Positions 1 through 9,186 of a stretch of 64,000 bases of DNA are shown in pieces (the first letter of the stretch is position 1; each line of letters opens with the position of its first letter). The notes under the pieces are model-generated. The model had not been told where the DNA came from, searched no databases, and saw only the letters and a program-made list of their open reading frames with translations. The position numbers were made by a program, and so were the translations under genes. Source of the stretch: Xanthomonas euroxanthea (GTDB lineage Bacteria; Pseudomonadota; Gammaproteobacteria; Xanthomonadales; Xanthomonadaceae); the NCBI RefSeq assembly GCF_900476395.1, contig NZ_UIHB01000007.1, positions 62,001 to 126,000 of the forward strand, in the 5' to 3' direction.

Positions 1-304
1 CGATATGCGGGCGGTCGAGCGTGGCCGGCAGACGCGCCGCAGTGGCGATCTTGGTGACGCCGGCCGTGCCGAGGATGCGGCGCACCAACGCGACCGCCTC
101 CGGATCTGCGCCCGGCGCCACCACCAGCACCACCGACCGACCCAGCGTGACCGTGCCGCCGTCCAGCGTGATCGCGACCGGCGTGGGGAAGATCGCCGGC
201 TGGGTGACCGGCTGCGCCAGTGCGGGGACTGCCGCCGCTGCCAGGCCTGCTGCCAGCCACAGCGAGAGCGGGCGCAAGCCCGACGTTCCAGCGCGTCGCT
301 TCAT
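1..304 (-). CDS. Secreted glycoside hydrolase (beta-N-acetylhexosaminidase/GH84-like), N-terminal fragment
   Basis: The gene starts at 304 on the minus strand and runs off the left edge; about 101 residues are visible. The protein opens with a signal peptide (MKRR, then a hydrophobic stretch ending near PALAQP). A segment follows that resembles the non-catalytic N-terminal domain in front of GH20/GH84 beta-N-acetylglucosaminidases: FPTPVAITLDGGTVTLG, then VVLVVAPGADPEAV, then VRRILGTAGVTKI. The catalytic domain lies outside the window, so the exact family is an inference. Two copies of an operator-like direct repeat sit upstream (315-331 and 473-489), which fits control by an amino-sugar regulator. 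The likely role is release of GlcNAc from glycans in the periplasm or outside the cell. Confidence 0.6.
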   Translation of the reverse strand, partial: MKRRAGTSGLRPLSLWLAAGLAAAAVPALAQPVTQPAIFPTPVAITLDGGTVTLGRSVVLVVAPGADPEAVALVRRILGTAGVTKIATAARLPATLDRPHI

Positions 305-314
305 CCCCGAACTC

Positions 315-331
315 CGGTATTGAAATGGTAT
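315..331. promoter_or_regulatory. Operator-like direct repeat, copy 1 (CGGTATTGAAATGGTAT)
   Basis: Two GGTATT half-sites (316-321 and 327-332) are separated by GAAAT. The site lies only about 10 bases before the start codon of the hydrolase at 304. The same 17 bases occur again at 473-489. TGGTAT-type half-sites are known for GntR/HutC-family amino-sugar regulators such as NagQ; that assignment is inference, the repetition is seen. Confidence 0.5.
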
Positions 332-472
332 TAGGCCCTAGAGTAGGCAAGTCCTCGCGTGGCGACAAGCAGGCGCGGCCTTTTGGCGTCCTGGCTCGAT
401 TTGGGAACGGCAAGCAGGGTGAAGCGCCTCAGGCGGATGCCGAGGCTGGCCTGTGGTGCCGGATCCGGTCTT

Positions 473-489
473 CGGTATTGAAATGGTAT
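473..489. promoter_or_regulatory. Operator-like direct repeat, copy 2 (CGGTATTGAAATGGTAT)
   Basis: Exact copy of the 17-base motif at 315-331, placed 158 bases further upstream of the same gene. No other gene starts nearby: glnK is read in the same direction and ends at 774. Two widely spaced identical sites suggest looping by a repressor, or a second promoter. Confidence 0.5.
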
Positions 490-773
490 GAGAACGCTGG
501 CTGGCGGCTTATAGCAGCCTAGCTTGAGGAGCGCCCGCGCGACTGCGTCGAGGGCGACCCCGGCTCAGCATTGCGTGCCCACCTCAGCCGTCGACGGCCG
601 CGTGCCACCCTGGAGGACGCAGTGACCGGCGATGCACTGCGCACGCCATGGCACTGCGTCGCCGCACTCAGCCGATCGTCGGTCGCCGACTGGCGCGGTA
701 TGGTGTTCCGGCAAGCGGGCGGTTGCCCAGGCTCCAGGCGCACCGTCGCCGACGTCGCTGCCCGCCGGCGCGC

Positions 774-1169
<396 letters not shown>

Positions 1170-1303
1170 TCACCCCATGGCGTACCGCCGTCACCGCGGC
1201 CGACAGCCGAATGGGACTATCCTTACCGCCTGCCGACTGCCTTGCCGATGTTCCGCGTGTCCCGGCCTGCACTAGGCTTCCTACGGACCTGCGGAGAACA
1301 CCC

Positions 1304-1582
1304 ATGATCGATTTCAACCAGCTCGACGACCTCGCCCGCCGCCTCAGCGACCTGGTGCCGCCGGGCCTGCGCCAATCGCGCGAAGAACTGCAGAGCACCT
1401 TCAAGGGCGCGCTGCAGGCCGGCCTGGGCAAGCTGGACCTGGTCACCCGCGAAGAGTTCGACGTGCAGCGCGCGGTGCTGCTGCGCACGCGCGAGAAACT
1501 CGACGCGCTGGAACAGGCCGTGGCCGCGCTGGAAGCCCGCGCGCCCGCGACGCCGCCCGCGGCGGCGCCCACCGCTCCCTGA
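1304..1582 (+). CDS. ubiK: Ubiquinone biosynthesis accessory factor UbiK (BMFP domain)
   Basis: A 92-residue protein of the YqiC/BMFP family. In Enterobacteria UbiK is a cofactor of the UbiJ-centred soluble complex needed for aerobic ubiquinone synthesis, and the family trimerises through a coiled coil. Visible here are the N-terminal amphipathic part (MIDFNQLDDLARRLSDLVP), the conserved LVTREEFDVQRAVLLRTREKL core, a coiled-coil segment (LDALEQAVAALEAR) and an Ala/Pro-rich tail. The start at 1304 follows GGAG about 9 bases upstream. comM begins 15 bases after its stop, so the two are probably cotranscribed. Confidence 0.9.
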   Translation: MIDFNQLDDLARRLSDLVPPGLRQSREELQSTFKGALQAGLGKLDLVTREEFDVQRAVLLRTREKLDALEQAVAALEARAPATPPAAAPTAP

Positions 1583-1597
1583 CCAGGGCCTTCCATC

Positions 1598-3118
1598 ATG
1601 AGTCTGGCGCTGGTGCACAGCCGTGCCCGCGTGGGGGTGCATGCGCCTGAGGTTCGGGTGGAAGTGCACTTGTCCGGCGGGCTTCCCTCCACCCAGATCG
1701 TGGGCCTGCCCGAGGCTGCGGTACGCGAATCGCGCGAACGCGTGCGTGCGGCGCTGCTGTGTGCGCAGTTCGAATTTCCCGCCCGGCGCATCACCATCAA
1801 CCTGGCCCCGGCCGACTTGCCGAAGGAAGGCGGCCGCTTCGACCTGCCGATCGCCCTCGGCATCCTGGCCGCCAGCGGCCAGATCGATCGCCAAACCCTG
1901 GCCGATTACGAATTTCTCGGCGAGCTCGCGCTGACCGGCGAATTACGTGGCGTCGATGGCGTACTGCCGGCCGCCCTGGCTGCCGGGCAGGCCGGCAGAC
2001 GGCTGATCGTGCCGCTGGCCAACGGCGCCGAAGCAGCCATCGCCGGGCACGTCGAAGCCTTCACCGCGCGCACGCTGCTGGAAGTCTGCGCCGCGCTCAA
2101 CGGCAGCCAACGGGCACCGGCCGCCGAGGTGGCGGTGCCGGCGCTCGGCGCGCGTGCCCTGCCCGACATGGCCGATGTGCGCGGCCAGCCGCATGCGCGT
2201 CGCGCGTTGGAGATCGCCGCCGCCGGTGGCCATCATCTGCTGCTGGTCGGCAGCCCCGGCTGCGGCAAGACCCTGCTCGCCTCGCGCCTGCCCAGCCTGT
2301 TGCCCGAAGCCAGCGAAGCCGAGGCACTGGAAACCGCTGCCATCACCTCGGTCAGCGGCCGCGGGCTGGATCTTGCGCGCTGGCGGCAGCGGCCTTACCG
2401 GGCCCCGCACCACACCGCCAGCGCGGTCGCGTTGGTCGGTGGTGGCACCCATCCGCGTCCCGGCGAGATCTCGCTGGCCCATCACGGCGTGCTGTTTCTG
2501 GACGAGCTCCCGGAGTGGCAGCGGCAGACGCTGGAAGTGTTGCGCGAGCCCCTGGAATCGGGGCTGGTGACGATTTCGCGCGCAGCGCGCAGCGTGGATT
2601 TCCCGGCGCGGTTCCAACTGGTTGCTGCCATGAACCCGTGTCCGTGCGGATGGGCCGGCGACGGCAGCGGGCGGTGCCGCTGCAGCAGCGACAGCATCCG
2701 CCGCTACCGCAGCCGCATCTCCGGTCCCTTGCTGGACCGGATCGATCTGCATGTCGACGTGCCGCGACTGCCACCGCATGCCTTGCGCAGCGGCAATCCC
2801 GGCGAAGACAGCGCCAGCGTGCGTACACGCGTGGTCGTCGCACGCGAACGGCAACTCGCCCGTGCCGGCACACCCAACGCACAACTGGATCAGGCACAGA
2901 CCGATCATCATTGCCACCTGCAGGGCGACGATCAGGTGCTGCTGGAACGCGCCATCGAACACCTGCAGCTCTCCGCGCGCTCGATGCATCGCATCCTGCG
3001 CGTGGCTCGCACCATTGCCGATCTCGACGACAGTGCAGCCATTGCCACCCGGCATCTGACCGAGGCCATCGGCTACCGCAAACTGGATCGTGCGGTGGAG
3101 ACGGCGAGCGCGGCGTAG
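1598..3118 (+). CDS. comM: YifB-family Mg chelatase-like AAA+ ATPase (ComM)
   Basis: A 506-residue ComM/YifB protein. In transformable bacteria ComM is a hexameric helicase that promotes branch migration during integration of taken-up DNA. Domain order: an N-terminal Lon-protease-like ChlI domain (about 1-165, with GLPEAAVRESRERVRAAL), an AAA+ Mg-chelatase core with Walker A GSPGCGKT (about 218-225) and Walker B LFLDELPEW, then a C-terminal Mg-chelatase domain with RSMHRILRVARTIADL. A cluster of cysteines (NPCPCGWAGDGSGRCRC) is the conserved zinc-binding-like site of the family. The length is normal and all motifs are intact. It lies directly after ubiK in the same direction. Confidence 0.95.
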   Translation: MSLALVHSRARVGVHAPEVRVEVHLSGGLPSTQIVGLPEAAVRESRERVRAALLCAQFEFPARRITINLAPADLPKEGGRFDLPIALGILAASGQIDRQTLADYEFLGELALTGELRGVDGVLPAALAAGQAGRRLIVPLANGAEAAIAGHVEAFTARTLLEVCAALNGSQRAPAAEVAVPALGARALPDMADVRGQPHARRALEIAAAGGHHLLLVGSPGCGKTLLASRLPSLLPEASEAEALETAAITSVSGRGLDLARWRQRPYRAPHHTASAVALVGGGTHPRPGEISLAHHGVLFLDELPEWQRQTLEVLREPLESGLVTISRAARSVDFPARFQLVAAMNPCPCGWAGDGSGRCRCSSDSIRRYRSRISGPLLDRIDLHVDVPRLPPHALRSGNPGEDSASVRTRVVVARERQLARAGTPNAQLDQAQTDHHCHLQGDDQVLLERAIEHLQLSARSMHRILRVARTIADLDDSAAIATRHLTEAIGYRKLDRAVETASAA

Positions 3119-3393
3119 TGCGCCGACCCGGGTGCGTCGAGGCGACCGCCCGCCCGCCGCACCCCCCATTCCACGCCGTTGGTTAGGACGCTAAGCACTT
3201 CAGCAGGGCAGGACGGTCGACCGCTTCATCGCACCGTCGCTCGCTGCCTGTGCGCCTGCAATGAGCGTGCACGCGCCTTTCTCTGGCGGCACGGCATTGG
3301 CCCCATACGTCCAACCGCTCTCTCCGGCGTCGCAACATCCATTTCATGGCAATGCACGTACAACGTCCGCCACACCACTGCGCAGAGGCCGCC

Positions 3394-3903
3394 ATGAGCC
3401 GACATCCCGACCTAGTCACCGTCCCGTCCCTGGATCTGAATCGCTATCTGGGCACCTGGTACGAGATCGCACGGCTACCGATTCGCTTCGAGGATGCCGA
3501 TTGCACCGATGTATCGGCGCACTACTCGCTGCAGGACGATGGCACGGTGCGGGTGCAGAACCGCTGCCTGACCGCCGAAGGCGAGCTGGAAGAGGCCGTC
3601 GGCGAGGCGCGCGCCATCGACGACAGTAACGCGCGGCTGGAAGTCACCTTCCTGCCCGAAGGCCTGCGCTGGATTCCGTTCACCAAAGGCGATTACTGGG
3701 TGATGCGCATCGATGCGGACTACACCGCCGCGCTGGTCGGCGGTCCCGACCGCAAGTATCTGTGGCTGCTGGCAAGGCTGCCGCAGCTGGACGAAAACAT
3801 CACCCAGGCCTATCTGGCGCATGCACGCGAGCAGGGCTTCGACCTGGCCCCGTTGATCCACACCCCGCATACCGGGCGACTGACCGAGCAGCCACTTCCC
3901 TGA
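3394..3903 (+). CDS. Lipocalin family protein (Blc-like, no signal peptide)
   Basis: A 169-residue lipocalin similar to bacterial Blc. The first structurally conserved region is visible as YLGTWYEIARLP (about residues 18-29), and the strand motifs DYWVMRIDADYTAALVG and YLWLLARLPQL follow. Blc-type lipocalins bind lysophospholipids or fatty acids and are usually outer-membrane lipoproteins. Here I see neither a signal peptide nor a lipobox, so this copy may be cytoplasmic. The start at 3394 (MSRHPDL) is preferred over 3346 because the extra residues carry no recognisable signal. It stands alone; the upstream gap 3119-3393 shows nothing. Confidence 0.85.
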   Translation: MSRHPDLVTVPSLDLNRYLGTWYEIARLPIRFEDADCTDVSAHYSLQDDGTVRVQNRCLTAEGELEEAVGEARAIDDSNARLEVTFLPEGLRWIPFTKGDYWVMRIDADYTAALVGGPDRKYLWLLARLPQLDENITQAYLAHAREQGFDLAPLIHTPHTGRLTEQPLP

Positions 3904-4023
3904 GTGCTGCACACGGCTGCCATCGCAGTCTGCCCGGTGGCCAGAACGCGCGTCCTCGGCCAGCGAATGCTGGTCCGCAGGGGATTGGGTCGCACCGATA
4001 GATCGACTGCGGAGCTGGATCAA

Positions 4024-4185
4024 GAGCGGCTGATCTGCGGCCTGGTTGCAGGGCCCTTGCCTACCCTCGCGCCTACCCACCCTCGCGGGACACGCCGTGA
4101 CTCCGTTCCCGGAGACTCTTCTGCGGCGTCCATGCCGCACAAGGCCCCGCGGCGGTAGGCGAACAAGGACCACTCAGGATGGTCG
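4024..4185 (-). repeat. Palindromic intergenic repeat element, copy 1
   Basis: Read on the minus strand this stretch aligns over its whole length with 27261-27412: GACCAT near the start, GGTCCTTG, GCGGCATGGA, GGCGTGTCCCGCGA, GGGCCCTGCA, CCGCAGATCA, CCGCTC. Its ends are partly inverted repeats of each other and the centre carries a small hairpin around GGCATGGACGCC. It occupies the otherwise gene-free gap 3904-4516. Spurious reading frames cross it; I call none of them a gene. Confidence 0.7.
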
Positions 4186-4365
4186 CTGTGCCTGGTGCAA
4201 GCAGTGCAGGGCTTGGGGTGTCTGGGGTGTGCGCGGCCGGCGTTCCATCGCAAGCCAGGCAGCGGACACCCCCTCAACACGCAACCTACAAACGTCTCAT
4301 CTGCCCGCCGCACGCCGACTGGCAGGAACGCGGCCGACCGATTTACCGGTGCGGTAGCCCGGCCG

Positions 4366-4455
4366 GTTACGGAGCCTTTGGCGGCATGGATGCCACCAAG
4401 GACCCCTAAGGATGGACGACCTGTCCTGCAAGCGGTGAGGGCACGCACCCTCGGA
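4366..4455 (+). repeat. Palindromic intergenic repeat element, copy 2 (degenerate)
   Basis: Contains TTGGCGGCATGGATGCC ACCAAGG, a hairpin centre like that at 43387-43408, followed by GTCCTGCAAGCGGTGAGG, close to the right end of the copy at 43437-43454. The left terminal inverted repeat is worn. Confidence 0.6.
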
Positions 4456-4516
4456 CCTATCCGCGCCTCCGACGCTCCGGCATTGAACGACTGCGCAGAC
4501 CGGACTGCAGCCCGAC

Positions 4517-4693
4517 TCAACCGTTGAGCGTGCCCAGATCCTTGGCCGCAGCCTGCGCGCCTTCCAGGCTGTCGAAGGCAACACCGGTGTCGCCGACCAC
4601 GTACTTGGTCAGCTCGCCATCGCGGGTGGTTTCCTGCATCTTGAAGATCGGCACTGCATCGGTGCCGCCGACGCGTTCTTTCTGCGTTGTCAT
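4517..4693 (-). CDS. Small conserved hypothetical protein
   Basis: A 58-residue acidic-to-neutral protein (MTTQKERVGGTDAVPIFKM to KDLGTLNG). The start at 4693 is supported by a strong GGAGG Shine-Dalgarno six bases upstream, which argues for a real gene. There is no signal peptide or membrane segment. The DGELTKYVVGDTGVAFDSLEGA part resembles a short beta-rich fold but I recognise no family. It stands alone between a repeat-rich gap and the divergent EAL gene. Confidence 0.6.
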   Translation of the reverse strand: MTTQKERVGGTDAVPIFKMQETTRDGELTKYVVGDTGVAFDSLEGAQAAAKDLGTLNG

Positions 4694-5064
4694 GGTGATT
4701 CCTCCAGGGAGAGTGCCTTGCACGGAGCCGGATGGCGCCGCGGCTCCCACGCGGGAGCACAGACGACCCGACCCTAGCGCGCCGTCTAGTGCAGGGGCGT
4801 GAATCCATTGACGAGGCCGATTCCCACGGCGCCCGGCACCATCATTTGCAGAAAATCACATCCGCTTCGCCCCGCGGACGCGCGCAACCCACGCGTCTGT
4901 CGTACATTCGCGACGTGCAGCCTCATCAGTCCACCGTCACTCTCTCCACCGTCTTGCCGCGGCATGCCCGCGTGCGGTGCAACTACGCCGCGCCGTTCGT
5001 GGGGCGATGCATGTCAGCGCTGCCCTGCGCGGGTTGTCGTGCGTGAGCACGCCTCCCCGCAGAT
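4694..5064. other. Gene-free interval between divergent genes
   Basis: The 371 bases between the small gene ending its 5' side at 4693 and the EAL gene must hold both promoters. I see no convincing coding frame, repeat or palindrome in it. Confidence 0.4.
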
Positions 5065-6636
5065 GTGGGTGGTGAGGTGAAGCGTCAACGCATCATCAGT
5101 GTGACCGTGTTGCTGGTGCTGCTGTGCGCAACGCTTCCGATCAGCCTGTCCTACTACCTGGCATGGCGGCTGGCGCTGGACCGCGAGGAAGGCAAGCTCG
5201 CGCAACTCGCGGCATTGTCGATCCGGCGCACCGAAACCGCCTTTGACGAGGCACACGGTGCGCTCTTGAGCATGGGCGCATCGCCGCTGCAGCCGTGTTC
5301 CCAACCGCATCTGGCGCAGATGCGCGCGCTGGTGCTGGCCAGTCATTACATCGTCGAACTGGGCTACCTCCAGCAGGGCCGGCTGCGCTGCACCTCGTGG
5401 GGCCCATCGCCGGAGGTCGTGGCGCACACCGCTGCCGACTTCGTGGTCAAGCGCGGCATCGCGGTCACCACGCGGTTGCGCCCGCTGGCCAATCCGCACC
5501 ACCCGCTGATGGCCTTGCAGTTGCGGGACTACAACGTGCTGATCAATCCGACCACGCTGACCGACATCAATCTGCCGCCCGGCCTGCAATTGGCGATTGG
5601 CACGCCGGACGGCCAGATACTTAGCAGCACCGGCACCGCCGCCGAGCAGCTGCTGATCGCGCTGCCGACCGCTGCATCCGGCCCCGGGCCGGACGCCCAG
5701 GCATTGTCCGGCCGCGACCGCCGCGGCGACTGGGCCGCGGTCGTCACCGAGCCGGTGGCCTATCTGCGCGGGCCGCTGGCTGCTGCACGGCTGCAGGTGG
5801 TACCGGTCGGCATCGCGCTGGCGCTGCTGTTGGTCAGCCTGGTGATTTGGGTCTCGCGGCGGCGGTTGTCGCCGCTGGCGCGGCTGGAAATCGCCGTGCA
5901 GCGCAACGAGTTCGTGGTGCACTACCAGCCGATCATCGCGCTCGACACCGGCGCCTGCGTCGGTGCCGAGGCGCTGGTGCGCTGGCAGCAACCCGATGGC
6001 GTGTTGATCCCGCCCGATGCCTTCATCCCGCTGGCCGAAGAGAGCGGCCTGATCCTGCCGATCACCGATCTGGTGGTGGCCGAAGTCATCCGCGACCTCG
6101 GCCCGACCCTGGCGACCGACCCTTCCCTGCACGTGGCCATCAATGTCTCAGCCGACGACATCAAGAGCGGCCGTGTGCAGACCGTGCTGGCCCGGGCGCT
6201 GCATGGCACCAACGTGGACAGCGGACAGTTGTGGGTGGAGGCGACCGAACGCAGCCTGATGGACATCGAAGCGGCGCGCACCACCATCACCCACCTGCGC
6301 GGTGCCGGCCACACGGTGTCGATCGACGACTTCGGCACCGGTTATTCGAGCCTGCAGTACCTGCAAGGCTTGCCGCTGGATGCGCTGAAGATCGACAAGT
6401 CCTTCGTGGACACCATCGGCACCCACTCGGCCACCAGCGCGGTGACCTCGCACATCATCGACATGGCCAAGACGCTGCAGCTGCGCACCATCGCCGAAGG
6501 CGTGGAACGGCAGGAGCAGCTGGACTATTTGCGCGCGCACGGCGTGGACCTGGCGCAGGGCTGGCTGTTCTCGCGCGCGCTGCCGGCCACCGGCTTCATC
6601 GCCTACCACGCGCTGATGCGCGGCGGCGCGCACTGA
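5065..6636 (+). CDS. Membrane-bound CSS-motif EAL-domain cyclic-di-GMP phosphodiesterase
   Basis: A 523-residue protein with a membrane segment at about 10-32, a periplasmic CSS-type sensor domain, a second membrane segment at about 245-262 and a cytoplasmic EAL domain to the end. The periplasmic part keeps the paired cysteine motifs (QPCSQPHL and LRCTSWG) that in this family respond to redox and disulfide state. The EAL catalytic set looks complete: EALVRW near 301, NVSADD, ATERSLMD, IDDFGTGYSSL, LKIDKSFV and AEGVE. It should therefore hydrolyse c-di-GMP. The start is uncertain: GTG at 5065 is the longest, but GTG at 5077 (giving MKRQRI) is equally plausible. No diguanylate cyclase domain is present. 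Confidence 0.9.
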   Translation: MGGEVKRQRIISVTVLLVLLCATLPISLSYYLAWRLALDREEGKLAQLAALSIRRTETAFDEAHGALLSMGASPLQPCSQPHLAQMRALVLASHYIVELGYLQQGRLRCTSWGPSPEVVAHTAADFVVKRGIAVTTRLRPLANPHHPLMALQLRDYNVLINPTTLTDINLPPGLQLAIGTPDGQILSSTGTAAEQLLIALPTAASGPGPDAQALSGRDRRGDWAAVVTEPVAYLRGPLAAARLQVVPVGIALALLLVSLVIWVSRRRLSPLARLEIAVQRNEFVVHYQPIIALDTGACVGAEALVRWQQPDGVLIPPDAFIPLAEESGLILPITDLVVAEVIRDLGPTLATDPSLHVAINVSADDIKSGRVQTVLARALHGTNVDSGQLWVEATERSLMDIEAARTTITHLRGAGHTVSIDDFGTGYSSLQYLQGLPLDALKIDKSFVDTIGTHSATSAVTSHIIDMAKTLQLRTIAEGVERQEQLDYLRAHGVDLAQGWLFSRALPATGFIAYHALMRGGAH

Positions 6637-6852
6637 CCAGCGCCGCTACGGCGTCAACACCGACGTGGAGCCGTGACGGCGAGTCGTCGACCAACCGGGC
6701 ACGGCGATCCAGGCGCGGCAATCAGCGGGATGCACACACGGCCTGCTCGAATCGCGGCCAAGACGGTTCGCCGGTGCCGAAGGCAGCGAGGTTGCACGCC
6801 GACCAGGCGCACGCTCGTGTGGCCGCCAGGCCGGATTGACTGGCCCGACAAG

Positions 6853-6879
6853 AAAAAGGGCCGCCAGTGGCGGCCCTTT
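6853..6879 (-). terminator. Rho-independent terminator of the desaturase operon
   Basis: A near-perfect 9-bp stem (GGGCCGCCA / TGGCGGCCC, 6858-6876) with a one-base loop; on the minus strand it is followed by TTTTTC, placing it just after the desaturase stop at 6883. Confidence 0.8.
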
Positions 6880-6882
6880 CGA

Positions 6883-8007
6883 TCAGGCGCCTTGCAGGGC
6901 ACCTTCGCGTTGGCGACGTACCGGCCTGGGCCGGCTCGGGAACGCATGCCGCACGATCCGCCACATCACCTGGCCGAACTGACGCGGCAGCGAGCCGGTG
7001 TTGTAGTGCTGGCCGTAGCGCGCACAGATCTGCTTCACCTCGACCGCAATCTGCGCGTAACGGTTGGCCGGCAGGTCCGGGTAGAAGTGATGCTCGATCT
7101 GGTGGCTCAGATTGCCCGACAGCACGTTCATCAGCTTGCCGCCGGTGAGGTTCGAAGACCCCCGCAGCTGACGCAGATACCAGTGACCGCGCGACTCGTT
7201 GCGGATCGACTCCTTCGGGAACACTTCCGCATCTGCGGTGAAGTGACCGCAGAAGATGATCACGAAGGTCCAGATGCTGCGCAGCACGTTGGCGGCCAGG
7301 TTGCCCAGCAGCACGGTCAGGAAGAATGGGCCGGCCAGCGCCGGGAACACGATGTAATCCTTGAGCATCTGGCGGCCGATCTTGCGGCCGACCGGCAGGA
7401 ACGAGGCGCGTAACTCGGCCGCCTTCATCTTGCCCGCGAACCAGCGGCCCAGGCGCAGGTCCTGGATCGCCACGCCCCATTCGAACAGCAACGCGAACAC
7501 CACCGCAATGAACGGCTGCAGCAGGTAGAACGGGCGCCAGCGCTGCTCGGGGAAGATGCGCAGCAGCCCGTAGCCGATGTCGTCGTCCATGCCGCGCACA
7601 TTGGTGTAGGTGTGGTGCTTGAAGTTGTGCGTCTTGCGCCAGTTGTCGCCGGTGGCAACGATGTCCCACTCGTAGGTGTTGCCGTTGAGCTGCGGGTCGC
7701 CCATCCAGTCGTACTGGCCGTGCATGACGTTGTGGCCCAGCTCCATGTTCTCCAGGATCTTGGACAGCGTCAGCAGCACCACACCGGCGATCCATGCCGG
7801 GATCAGCACGCTGTGCACGAACGCGCCCAGGAACAGCAGCGCGCGTCCGGCCACGCCGGTCCAGCGCACCGCGGCCACGATGCGGCGGATGTAACGCGCA
7901 TCGGCGGCGCCGACCTGGGCCTGCACGCGGGCGCGGATGGCATCGAGCTCGTCGCCGAAGGACTGTAGTTCGGCAGCGGACAGGGCGCGGTTGTGGACTC
8001 GGCTCAT
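6883..8007 (-). CDS. Membrane fatty acid desaturase (acyl-CoA/acyl-lipid type)
   Basis: A 374-residue di-iron desaturase that introduces a double bond into fatty acyl chains in the cytoplasmic membrane. The three histidine boxes are present: HNVMH (about 92-96), HNFKHH (about 127-132) and HQIEHH (about 308-313). Hydrophobic segments between them give the usual four membrane passes. It lies 9 bases downstream of an oxidoreductase with a plant-type 2Fe-2S domain, which would supply electrons, and both are divergent from a FabR/DesT-like regulator. The arrangement matches the desCB-desT locus of Pseudomonas, so DesB-like function is a fair inference. The gene ends at a clear terminator. Confidence 0.9.
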   Translation of the reverse strand: MSRVHNRALSAAELQSFGDELDAIRARVQAQVGAADARYIRRIVAAVRWTGVAGRALLFLGAFVHSVLIPAWIAGVVLLTLSKILENMELGHNVMHGQYDWMGDPQLNGNTYEWDIVATGDNWRKTHNFKHHTYTNVRGMDDDIGYGLLRIFPEQRWRPFYLLQPFIAVVFALLFEWGVAIQDLRLGRWFAGKMKAAELRASFLPVGRKIGRQMLKDYIVFPALAGPFFLTVLLGNLAANVLRSIWTFVIIFCGHFTADAEVFPKESIRNESRGHWYLRQLRGSSNLTGGKLMNVLSGNLSHQIEHHFYPDLPANRYAQIAVEVKQICARYGQHYNTGSLPRQFGQVMWRIVRHAFPSRPRPVRRQREGALQGA

Positions 8008-8016
8008 GAGGATTCC

Positions 8017-9093
8017 TTACAGATCCAGGATCAGGTCAGTGCTCGGGGCACTGATGCACAGGCGGACCTGTGCGGTGGGTTCGTTGCTGCGCTCGCCGGT
8101 CAATAGGTGGCGCGTGGTGCCGGCCTGGCGCGCGCAGGCGCAGCTGTTGCAGATGCCCATGCGGCAACCGTGCTTCGGCCGCAGGCCTTGCGCTTCCAGC
8201 CCCTCCAGCAGCGACTGGCCGCGCGGCAGGGTCAGCGTACGGCCGCTGCGTGACAGCTGGACCTGCACCTCACCGGCTTCGCCGTCGTCCAGCACCGGCA
8301 CGCTGAAGGCTTCGGCCTGGAACGCGGCCACGCGGCCCTGCAGGCGCGCGCGCGCTGCCTGCACGAAGCCGCCCGGGCCGCAGACCATGACGTGGCGGCT
8401 GGAGAGATCGGCGACCTGCTCCAGCGGGTAGCCATCGATGCGCGCAGCCGGCGTGGCGCCTTCGCGGGTGGTCAGCAGGCGCACGCGCAGGCGCGGATGT
8501 GCGGCGGCCATCGCCTCGAATTCCTCGACGAAGCAGGCTTCGTCGCGCTGGCGCACCCAGTACAGCAGGTCCACGTCCATCGGCATGCCGGCCTGCGCGG
8601 CGGCCTGCAGCAGCGCGCGCATCGGGGTGATGCCCGAGCCGGCCGCCAGCAGCAACAGCGGCGTCGGGGCGGCCGGCAGCAGCATGTCGCCGAAGGCCGG
8701 ATCCAGCGACACCACCGTCCCGATCGGCGCATCGCCGGCCAGGTAGCGGCTTACCAGCCCGCCCTCGATCGCCTTGACGGTGATCGCCAGGCGGCCATCG
8801 GCCAGCACGGTCGGGCTGTAGCTGCGCAGCAGGCGGCGGCCGTCGATCTCCACGCCCAGGCTCACGTGCTGGCCGGCCTGCAGCCCCTGCCAGTGGCCGT
8901 TGGGCCGCAGCACCAGGGTCACCGCGTCGCGGCTGGCCGGCGTGCGCGCGACCAGGCGGGCCATTGGCCGTTCCAGGGTCCACAGGGGGTTGAGCCGGGT
9001 TGCCCAGAAATCGAACAACTGCGGCGACACCAGCCGGCGCGCCAGGCGCGTCGGCAATGGGGACTTGGACTTGGGGTCGGATGCCAGGTTCAT
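8017..9093 (-). CDS. Ferredoxin reductase with C-terminal 2Fe-2S domain (desaturase electron donor)
   Basis: A flavodoxin-reductase-like protein of about 358 residues. An FAD-binding domain (LLRSYSPT) is followed by an NAD(P)-binding domain (LLLAAGSGITPMRALL, then VMVCGPGGF) and a C-terminal chloroplast-type ferredoxin domain with cluster cysteines in GCRMGICNSCACARQAG and VRLC. It most likely passes electrons from NAD(P)H to the desaturase encoded next to it. I start at 9093 (MNLASDP); an ATG at 9111 in the same frame would add six residues, and neither has a good ribosome site. TATAGT at 9104-9099 could be a -10 box, which would favour 9093 with a very short leader. Confidence 0.88.
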   Translation of the reverse strand: MNLASDPKSKSPLPTRLARRLVSPQLFDFWATRLNPLWTLERPMARLVARTPASRDAVTLVLRPNGHWQGLQAGQHVSLGVEIDGRRLLRSYSPTVLADGRLAITVKAIEGGLVSRYLAGDAPIGTVVSLDPAFGDMLLPAAPTPLLLLAAGSGITPMRALLQAAAQAGMPMDVDLLYWVRQRDEACFVEEFEAMAAAHPRLRVRLLTTREGATPAARIDGYPLEQVADLSSRHVMVCGPGGFVQAARARLQGRVAAFQAEAFSVPVLDDGEAGEVQVQLSRSGRTLTLPRGQSLLEGLEAQGLRPKHGCRMGICNSCACARQAGTTRHLLTGERSNEPTAQVRLCISAPSTDLILDL

Positions 9094-9126
9094 GGATTGC
9101 ACTATACGCATGCATGCACAGCCGTG

Positions 9127-9140
9127 TATACAGTTGTATA
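9127..9140. promoter_or_regulatory. 14-bp palindrome TATACAGTTGTATA, candidate operator
   Basis: A perfect palindrome with 6-bp arms and a 2-base centre lies in the 93-base gap between the divergent reductase and regulator genes. TetR-family repressors usually bind such sites near their own promoters. Its sequence does not look like published FabR or DesT sites, so the pairing with this regulator is inference. Confidence 0.45.
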
Positions 9141-9186
9141 TCGATCAGAGGAGCTATGATTCAGGCCCACGCCCGGCTACCGCCTC

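Noticed and set aside
4020..4808. A 262-residue minus-strand open frame
   Set aside because: It crosses the palindromic repeat element and overlaps the well-supported small gene at 4517-4693 in another frame; its codon use is not gene-like.
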